Assembly: GCF_964204645.1 (NCBI RefSeq)
Contig: NW_027437481.1
Span: forward strand, 1-52,000
Direction: 5' to 3'
Source of the DNA: Tubulanus polymorphus
Lineage: Eukaryota > Nemertea > Palaeonemertea > Tubulaniformes > Tubulanidae
Length of the DNA stretch: 52,000 nt
Of this stretch, positions 46,038-52,000 are shown piece after piece (the first letter of the stretch is position 1; every line of letters starts with the position of its first letter). The notes below the pieces were generated by a model, which was not told the DNA's origin, did no database searches, and saw only the letters and a program-made list of their open reading frames with translations. The translations under genes were made by a program, and so were the position numbers.

Positions 46038-46840
46038 AATGATGCAATCGTGAGTTGAAATAATACCTGAACAAATCGGTGCACAGACATTTACTTTATA
46101 TCTACTTGAACAATCGAGCCTACTCAGTAATATACTCAGTTTTTATGAAACCTGGAGTTTTTGTTTCAGAGAAATTTGAGTATCAGTATCCGATGCTATA
46201 TACTAACGTTAACGTTAGTTATCATCGATCTGTCATGCTAAGTTATACATTTCATGTCAAGCTGTATCTACAGGCAGCTGTACAGTGTGTACACACTATA
46301 TCTGAATACGAGGCTGGAATAACAGGCTCACTTCACGTAGGTTCATGATGAGGAGAAACTCGCAGCTGATCCCCGGAACGACGATGTAGTAACACACGTC
46401 GATTCGTCGATGTTTACGGCTCGACAGTGCTTTTAAAATCTAAAGTAGTAAATTTCCAGTGTATCGGTAATATGATTTGATGAGGAAAAAGGGCTATTGT
46501 TAAAATCACTGTTTGAAGACCGCGACTGAATGTGAAGTCTGCGGCAATAAATTAGTTCATTTATACTTGAATTGATAATCGAAGTGACAGTCGGCCTGCG
46601 GGTTGATTTCGGGATGACGACTCGAAAAACATGTCGCCCCATTGAATGGGGCTAAATTTTCGATGATTACTTTTGTAACGATGATTCGTGAAAAAACACG
46701 CGGGCTATTTGTAGATCTCAGTGAGCTGAACGATATTATATGGATTGTATATGAAACAGCGGTAAGGTAACAAAGCCTATGTTCTTTTGGTAAAAATAGT
46801 GTGGAAGAAAATAATAATAATAATAATCACGCGGATATCA
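46038..46840. other. No confident gene
   Basis: Sequence right of the satellite looks unique. An 89-codon open frame (46079-46348) resembles nothing known to me. Near its end is an AAT microsatellite at 46810-46827. Confidence 0.3.
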
Positions 46841-46874
46841 ATAGGGTTTTCTGTGAAATAACAGAAAACCCTAT
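46841..46874. repeat. Perfect hairpin, 14-bp arms
   Basis: ATAGGGTTTTCTGT and its exact reverse complement are separated by GAAATA. About 35 bp downstream is CAGGTTCAAATCCCTG, like a tRNA T arm (B box), without the rest of a tRNA. Confidence 0.85.
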
Positions 46875-46929
46875 AAAATAAAGTATCTTTCCAACGCCAC
46901 TGCATCAGGTTCAAATCCCTGCTGGGGGC

Positions 46930-47222
46930 AAATGTGAATAGGAGGGAGAGAGTGAGCGTGGTAACCCAGTAGGCCTATTTTAGCAGAAGTATAGCCCATG
47001 ATCGATAATCAGCAATATTCTGCCATATTTTATGTGTCACACCACTGCCACCACCACAGCAGTCATGCTGAACGACGACAGGCAATGTGGCAAATTATAG
47101 GCCTAATTTATCGGCTTCTTAGATCTGATTTCATGGGCCATTTTACAATCAAACGAGCACATGCAGATTATATCTCAAGGATTTCAGAGCATCAAACAAT
47201 AAACATTGGTTTAAAATGCAAT
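46930..47222. other. No gene seen
   Basis: Noncoding sequence with CAC/CCA-rich stretch near 47,040 and two TAGGCCTA-like words. Confidence 0.25.
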
Positions 47223-47224
47223 TA

Positions 47225-47836
47225 AGGCCACACCAAAAGAAAATCCTGTTTCTCGGGCAGGGCAATCACCAAAATGGGTAGGTAGGTAGGACATTTTTTT
47301 TCTTTTTATAGAAAAAAAATATCGTTTATTCTTCTATCAGTGGGTAGGTTGCCGTAAATAATTTTCACTGGACTAAATTTTTAGTCAGGAATATGATTAA
47401 CAGCTAGTAGACCACAATAATAAAAAGAAATTGAGGTGTTTGCACAATTAACTATAAAAAAAACTATATTTTGAACATATTTCACGGAATTCCTGGAATA
47501 TTACAATGTCCAAGGTCGCCATCTAAGTCTGATAAGCTAAGTTGTCTGAGTATGGCTGCGCCATTTCCAGAATCAAATTTTAAATCCGATAAAATAAAAA
47601 GTTTTTATGATATTGATCTAAGTGCCGACATCACACGATTTGGTAAAAAAAATGTTTACGAGAAAGGACTTTGGTAGTCGGTCGGCCACACATATTTTTG
47701 AAAAAAGTTATTTCACTTAAAATTTTGAAAAAGGGTCGGTAGGCGATTATATTTTATTCTGAAAATGATTATTTGAAATGGGGAAATATCGGGTCGGTTG
47801 GGCCCGAGAAACAGGGTTTTTCTTTTGGAGTGGCCT
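47225..47836. mobile_element. 612-bp TA-flanked miniature element
   Basis: Terminal inverted repeats of about 34 bp start AGGCCACWCCAAAAGAAAA and continue CTGTTTCTCGGGC; TA lies directly outside both ends (47223-47224, 47837-47838), as for Tc1/mariner-type insertion. The interior has GGTCGG-rich words and a 68-codon open frame (47471-47677) containing MAAPFPESNFKSDKIKSFYD, which looks protein-like but is unrecognised. Confidence 0.65.
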
Positions 47837-47839
47837 TAC

Positions 47840-48430
47840 CTGCAAATATTCGACCGTCGAGGGATCTTCCTCCAAACCCGCCATTTTGATGTTTAAGATG
47901 TTGTGAACGCGAGAAAAACCGTGAAGTTACGATTGTTACACCGTGCTGAACCGGTGATAACGTCCATAGACGGTTTCATCGCGTCTGCTATTTTTAGGTC
48001 GGGACGAAAAACGTCATTCAACGCTAATACTGATAATAAACGGTTTCAATACGTCTATTCACGGATTCGATGGTTTTATAACCGTTATGTTGTGTCCAAA
48101 ACCGTTTATTAACAGAAATTCAGTCGACAAACGTCAAATCACGTATAATATTCGTATAATTGCGGAAAACGCCGTCAATTGGCGTTTTTAGATTGCACAT
48201 TTACGGGAGAAAGGAAATCTACCGTTTAACTTTTTACAGAGTATTAGACTGTCTAGAAGTCTGAGAACTGAATAATTTTTGAATTTTTTTTTTTTTGGTC
48301 ACCAACAGTCTAGCGATTTTTAATTTAAAAAGTTTGCACGGAAAGAGTTTAACAATGAACCGCGTTGATCGAATGAGTTGAAAATAGCTGAATTTCCCTG
48401 AGCAACAGGAGCAAATTCATAATAACTAAG
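47840..48430. other. No gene; weakly related to the 23.4-kb repeat
   Basis: Contains many ACGG/CCGT words and TTTTTACAGAGTATT at 48,232-48,246, comparable with the start of the repeat at 23393. A T-run lies near 48,285. Confidence 0.3.
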
Positions 48431-48800
48431 GCGGCCGCTGCGTGCAGGTTCGAATCCCGGAGAATTACGGCTTCGCGCGGGCAGCAGTCAATCCAAGTTG
48501 CAGCACTGAAATACGCTTTTTATCAAATTTAATCACCCTAAAAACTGTGAGAGTCATGTTAGATTTGTAAAATTTCATGGCTGCCGTTGGATCGGCATAG
48601 CGTCTCACTCAAGCAGCAGCAACATCGCGGCTGGCAAAAACGTTAGTCTCCGCCCCTTCTTTCGCCAAATAAGGAATTCGGTATGGTTTTGGCATGAGAA
48701 ATCACTTTTTGTACTGACATCCGTATTTCCTGCTAAATCAATTTTTTTCTAGGAGGAAACGATTTTCCGATTGATTTGCGTTTCAACGAATGTTTTCGCT
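48430..48800 (+). repeat. SINE-like repeat, copy B, with the empty hAT site
   Basis: B box GGTTCGAATCCC at 48447-48458 lies near the start; the body matches 12068-12698 in reverse. CGCTTTTT occurs once at 48514-48521, exactly where copy A carries the 203-bp element between two copies of AAAAAGCG. Confidence 0.65.
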
Positions 48801-48950
48801 CAACAAATTCTTTTTGTCGTGAAAAACATTATTCGTTCGAACTATAACATAGCTTTTTGGTACGATAAACACACTCAAACGTGGTGAACAGATGATAAGA
48901 TAAAAACCCACTATTTAAAAATTAAGAGAAATCTGAAATCGAGAATTTAT
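48801..48950. repeat. GTTCGAAC/TCAACAAATT repeat, copy 1
   Basis: TTTTCGCTCAACAAATT, TTTTTGTCG and CGTTCGAAC occur here and in similar order at 50930-51080 and 51700-51830. Confidence 0.45.
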
Positions 48951-48977
48951 TTATTGAAACAATCTAAAATATAAGAA

Positions 48978-49012
48978 CACGACGTTTCGATCTCACACTA
49001 AATATTGACTAA
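48978..49012 (-). ncRNA. Possible remnant of a hammerhead ribozyme 3' half
   Basis: On the minus strand GATCGAAACGTCGTGTTCTT resembles the GAAAC-GTC end of hammerhead ribozymes carried by Penelope-like elements. The CTGATGA half of the core is not recognisable upstream, so an active ribozyme is unlikely. Confidence 0.3.
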
Positions 49013-49075
49013 AAACAGGGGTATTTATACAGAGGAGAACAAGTTAATTGAGTAAATCGGTGAGTGAGTAACTAA

Positions 49076-49444
49076 TTAGTGTTTGGCAAGGCAAGAAGTA
49101 ATATACTTAGAAAGAAGGGAATTGTGAGGAGAAAAGCCATTATTTAAATTGGTACTAATATCTGTGTGACGAGTAATTAGGGCAGACTCAACTATGTGGT
49201 GTTTAGTGTAATTGCTTGAAGTATAAATAATTTCGGCTCTATCAAAATTAAAACGATGACCAGTGTTCCAAGCCTGATTGGCTACGCCACTAGCCGGTTT
49301 TTGATTTATTATATCCTTTATGTGTCCCGAAATTTGAGTTTTTAAATCACGACCAGTTTCTCCAAAGTAAATTTTATCACAGCCAAAACAAAGAATTTTG
49401 TAAACTCCACAGTCCAAAGGTGGAGATTGATTGTTTTTTACCAA
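49076..49444 (-). CDS. GIY-YIG endonuclease domain of the Penelope-like element
   Basis: DCGVYKILCFGCDKIYFGETGR contains the GVY...YFG core of GIY-YIG nucleases, with the C-x-x-C seen in this group and the following Arg; the later part reads HIKDIINQKP and NTGHRFNFD, ending with the conserved-looking ESALI segment. Stop at 49076. It lies in another frame than the RT palm piece upstream. Confidence 0.8.
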   Translation of the reverse strand: MVKNNQSPPLDCGVYKILCFGCDKIYFGETGRDLKTQISGHIKDIINQKPASGVANQAWNTGHRFNFDRAEIIYTSSNYTKHHIVESALITRHTDISTNLNNGFSPHNSLLSKYITSCLAKH

Positions 49445-49622
49445 AGTCTTGCTAATTTTGTTTTAATACGTGAAAATGATTAGTTTATCCAATGAAGGGA
49501 GAGAGTGACGAAACTTTTCCAAAACAGGTACATACGGAACTACAATGAATTCTGAAATGTGTTCTTTATTTTCTGGAGGTTTAGAATTAAAGAAAGTACG
49601 TTTAGCCTAAGAAATAGTATTT

Positions 49623-50093
49623 TCAAAATGCGATCAGGGTAAGCCAAGTTTTTAAGACAGTTGGAGAGTTATATAATTCAGCCGAAAGGAAGGTTTCATC
49701 GCAGATCCGCAGTGCACGGAGAAAGAGGCCTTGAGCGAGACCAATTTTGATTGATTTAGCACTAAACGAAAAGAAATGGAGATATGCCTCAGCGTTGATC
49801 GGTTTACGGTAGACTGAAAAAATCAAATGAGAGTATTTATTGTGGATTAGAACATCTAAAAAGGGAATTTGGTCATTTTGTTCTCATTCAAAAGTGAATT
49901 CCAGAGATGGATATCGAGAGTTGATGAAGTCAATAAAAGAGTTAAGATCAAAATCATCAGAAACTAAGCACAGAATGTCATCAATATATCTAATCCAAAA
50001 GTTAGGTGTAGAGGCAGCGTAATTTAGAAGAATTTTGGATTCAAAATGTTCAAGGAAAAGATTAGCCAAAATGGGGGATAATCGGTTACCCAT
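49623..50093 (-). pseudogene. Penelope-like RT, palm and thumb part
   Basis: AMGNRLSPILANLFLEHFE precedes FWIRYIDDILC, the RT catalytic box (YIDD form). A TGA follows EFTFE near 49,884-49,886; beyond it the same frame continues with IPFLDVLIH, VYRKPINAEAYLHF and RALRICDE, typical of the family's C-terminal RT region. Confidence 0.8.
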
Positions 50094-50890
50094 AGCGAAA
50101 CCGAAAATTTGTTCATAGAATCTGTCTTGGAATTGGAAGTATAGATTGGTTGTTCCAAAAGTTCAAGTAAGCAATCTACAGGAATCGGGAGATCAAGATT
50201 GGAGTCCGGGAGTTTTCTTCTTAAGAAATTGAGAGTTGGTTCCAATAGTATATTTGTAAACAAGGATATAGCGTCGAAAGATATAAATTTTTGGCCATTA
50301 GGTTTGAGATTTTTGAGTTTGTCTAATAGATCCATATTGTGCTGAATGTGAGAATCAGAAAAAGTACCCAGAGCCGGGGAGAGTACTTTAGCCAGATATT
50401 TGGAGAGCCGATATAATGGAGAATTGATATTAGAAATGATCGGTCTTAAAGGTGAATTGGGTTTATGAATTTTAGGAAGACCATAAGCATAAGGAAGATT
50501 TGGAAGCCGAGAGTTGAATTTGGAGATGAAATCCGAATGATTAGGAAATTTCTTAGAGATGTTTTTTAAACCTAAATTAAAAGCTGATTGCATCTTTTTC
50601 AAAGGGTTGTTTCTGGTTGATTTGTAGAAATTGGAATCCCCGAGAATAGCAATCATTTTAGAATTGTAATTGATCAAATCTGGAATAAAAATTTTGCCGC
50701 CTTTATCAGCCTTGGAGATGCGGATGGTTTTGATGGATTTTGTAGAAATTGGAATCCCCGAGAATAGCAAACATTTTAGAATTGTATAATTGATCAAATC
50801 TTGAATAACTATTTTGCCGCCTTTATCAGCCTTGGAGATGCGGATGGTTTTGATGGATTTTGTAGAAATTGAAATCCCCGAGAATAGCAA
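50024..50890 (-). pseudogene. Penelope-like RT, N-terminal and finger part
   Basis: Reads KADKGGK twice, then YGLPKIHKPNSPLRPIIS and FISFDAISLFTNILLEPTL (first catalytic Asp in the DxxSLFTNI motif, about 50,272-50,277). The frame is lost before the AMGNRLSP motif, which is found in the next frame. Confidence 0.8.
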
Positions 50891-50930
50891 ACATTTTTGA
50901 ATTGTAATTGATCAAATTTTGCCGCCTTTT
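50630..50930 (-). repeat. Tandem amplification of the Penelope N-terminal block
   Basis: GTAGAAATTGGAATCCCCGA recurs at about 50,624, 50,741 and (one change) 50,861, and GCCGCCTTTATCAGCCTTGG at about 50,696 and 50,816, giving two full and one partial unit of about 120 bp. Confidence 0.85.
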
Positions 50931-51090
50931 TTGTTTGAACAAAGAAGTAATATGTTCAATCGAACAGAATTGTTCTCATCCGAACATTCATTCGAACAAA
51001 ATTGTTTTCCCTCAACAAATTTTTATGGTTGGGACAAAAACTTTTTCGTTCGAACAATAACAGCGCTTTATTCGATCAAATATCTATTAC
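50931..51090. repeat. GTTCGAAC/TCAACAAATT repeat, copy 2
   Basis: Contains TTCGAACAAAATTGTTTTCC, CTCAACAAATTTTTATGG and CGTTCGAACAATAACA. Related to 48801-48850 and 51700-51830. Confidence 0.5.
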
Positions 51091-51099
51091 AAATCGAAA

Positions 51100-51620
51100 G
51101 ATTTTTGGTTTACCTTTGTCAGCAGTATGAGGTTGGCATTGAGCCAATTCATGTAAAATCGCGGTAGGTTTTTTTATGTGAGCATTTTTTTCATTCGGCT
51201 GTGTTTTCTGTTTGATAGAATTTGTAATAAATTGTAATTTCTTGTGACCTGAAAATACTAAGCATCAAACTATAGGTATAGGCCGAGGTCTGAATATTGT
51301 AGTGGTAAATTCCAGGATTTAGAACGATCTAATACTACGCCCCGGTTTGTTTTCCAAGACTCAATATTCAGCCACCCTCTGATATGTGACATCATAGGAA
51401 TTTTATTTGAATAGTTTTTCCTATTGTGAAAATATTTCTTTGAAAATATGAAATAGTTTCCAATGCCGCGCCTACCTGTACCATACGAAATTTTGGACGT
51501 AGACCATAAACAAATGTTTATTTTAGGTCTTATTTGACAACAAAATAATTCTTTAAGAAAGATAAAATGCAATATAAACTTCTAGAACTTTGAAGTCGTG
51601 AATTAAAAAGATTTTTTAAG
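51100..51620 (+). repeat. Long duplicated segment, copy 2 (with a 540-bp deletion)
   Basis: Matches 24601-24696 and then 25239-25670; the join is at about 51196, inside TTTCATTCGGCTGTG. Confidence 0.75.
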
Positions 51621-51659
51621 CAAAGCCCTTACTCCAAACAACCTCTAGCTTTCAAGGTA

Positions 51660-51902
51660 AACCACACTTTGCCCATGGGCAATTTATTTGTTCAAACAAA
51701 CAGTATATTGTTCGAACAAACAAAATTGTTTTCATTCCAACGAATTGTTTTCGCTCAACAAATTTTTTTGTCGGGACAAAAGTTTTTACTTTTGAACAAT
51801 AACAAAGCGTTTTATTCTAACACATTTTGGTTCAAGTCCAGTATAGCGTGGAATAGTTCCTCGCTCAAAGATACATTTATAGAAAAAGGAGTAATTCGGC
51901 TG
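51660..51902. repeat. GTTCGAAC/TCAACAAATT repeat, copy 3, then unremarkable sequence
   Basis: TTGTTCGAACAAACAAAATT, TTTTCGCTCAACAAATTTTT and AACAATAACAAAGCG repeat the order of copy 2. Confidence 0.45.
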
Positions 51903-52000
51903 CGACCGATTCTACTCGTCGACAATGTCTACAACCCCGATTGTCGACCGATTCTACTCGTCGACAATGTCTACAACCCCGATTGTCGACCGATTCTACT
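51903..52000 (+). repeat. 42-bp tandem repeat at the window end
   Basis: CGACCGATTCTACTCGTCGA starts units at 51903, 51945 and 51987; the first two full units are identical and the array continues past the window. Confidence 0.9.

Larger units (their letters stand above)
48975..50930 (-). pseudogene. Penelope-like retroelement, frameshifted copy
   Basis: On the minus strand the order is KADKGG block, reverse transcriptase, then GIY-YIG endonuclease, which defines Penelope-like elements (RT related to telomerase, with its own nuclease). Coding pieces sit in two frames with at least two frameshifts and one in-frame TGA after EFTFE. The downstream part keeps a sequence like the 3' half of the hammerhead ribozymes known from these elements. 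The N-terminal KADKGG block is locally multiplied. Length fits a near-complete but inactive element. Confidence 0.85.

Noticed and set aside
47471-47677. Independent small gene
   Set aside because: It lies wholly inside an inverted-repeat element and has no known relative; kept only as a comment on the element.
49840-50022. Plus-strand open frame of 60 codons
   Set aside because: Shadow of the Penelope-like RT coding sequence on the minus strand.

Overview
This window is animal nuclear DNA, most likely from a marine invertebrate. It holds intron-split coding pieces with GT/AG borders, metazoan mobile elements (Harbinger, BEL/Pao, Penelope-like, non-LTR RT, hAT-type and TA-flanked miniature elements), tandem satellites, and one recognisable conserved eukaryotic gene piece, the first coding exon of transcription elongation factor ELOF1. 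There are no operons, prokaryotic genes or CRISPR arrays. Almost everything else is mobile or repetitive, and most coding relics are frameshifted.

Left part (1-17,400). A DDE-type transposase-like gene, truncated by the window edge, runs from base 3 to about 1670. Its probable C-terminal exon (SH3/Tudor-like) lies at 3121-3594. A 222-bp inverted-repeat element with a 5-bp target duplication sits in the intervening DNA. A BEL/Pao gag-protease relic (4381-5417) reads in frame into a three-exon Harbinger nuclease relic (5418-7084). After that come a GC-rich 34-bp palindrome, a degenerate tandem repeat, tRNA-like SINE pieces, two copies of a hAT-type miniature element with exact 8-bp target duplications, and two copies of a dispersed repeat (called R1 here) whose internal subrepeats carry CTCF-like core words.

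Middle (17,400-28,400). This part has the ELOF1 first exon at 17,571-17,686 with a GTAAGT donor and a YY1-like promoter word, two unrecognised candidate exons (18,218-18,321 and 21,261-21,403), a 31-bp minisatellite (20,432-21,016), a 152-bp inverted-repeat element, further R1 copies, one half of a long duplication whose partner lies at 51.1 kb, and a broken non-LTR reverse transcriptase fragment ending at about 28,400.

Satellite (about 28,405-46,037). A 17.6-kb tandem array of 31-bp units, on the order of 550 copies, is built around the near-palindrome TTGTCGCGGGCGACAA. It is interrupted once by a truncated R1 copy. The units are organised in kilobase-scale higher-order repeats, with near-identical blocks recurring at shifts of 1992, 2712, 1862 and 2446 bp and a nested 444-bp duplication. 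All three frames of the minus strand stay open for long stretches because the unit has no stop codon there, but the stretches lack ATG and are not genes.

Right part (46,038-52,000). This holds a perfect 14-bp-arm hairpin, a 612-bp TA-flanked element with about 34-bp terminal repeats, a SINE-like repeat preserving the empty site of the hAT-type insertion seen at 12.4 kb, a frameshifted Penelope-like element (RT plus GIY-YIG, minus strand) with a remnant of a hammerhead-ribozyme-like 3' half, the second copy of the long duplication, and a 42-bp tandem repeat running off the window end.
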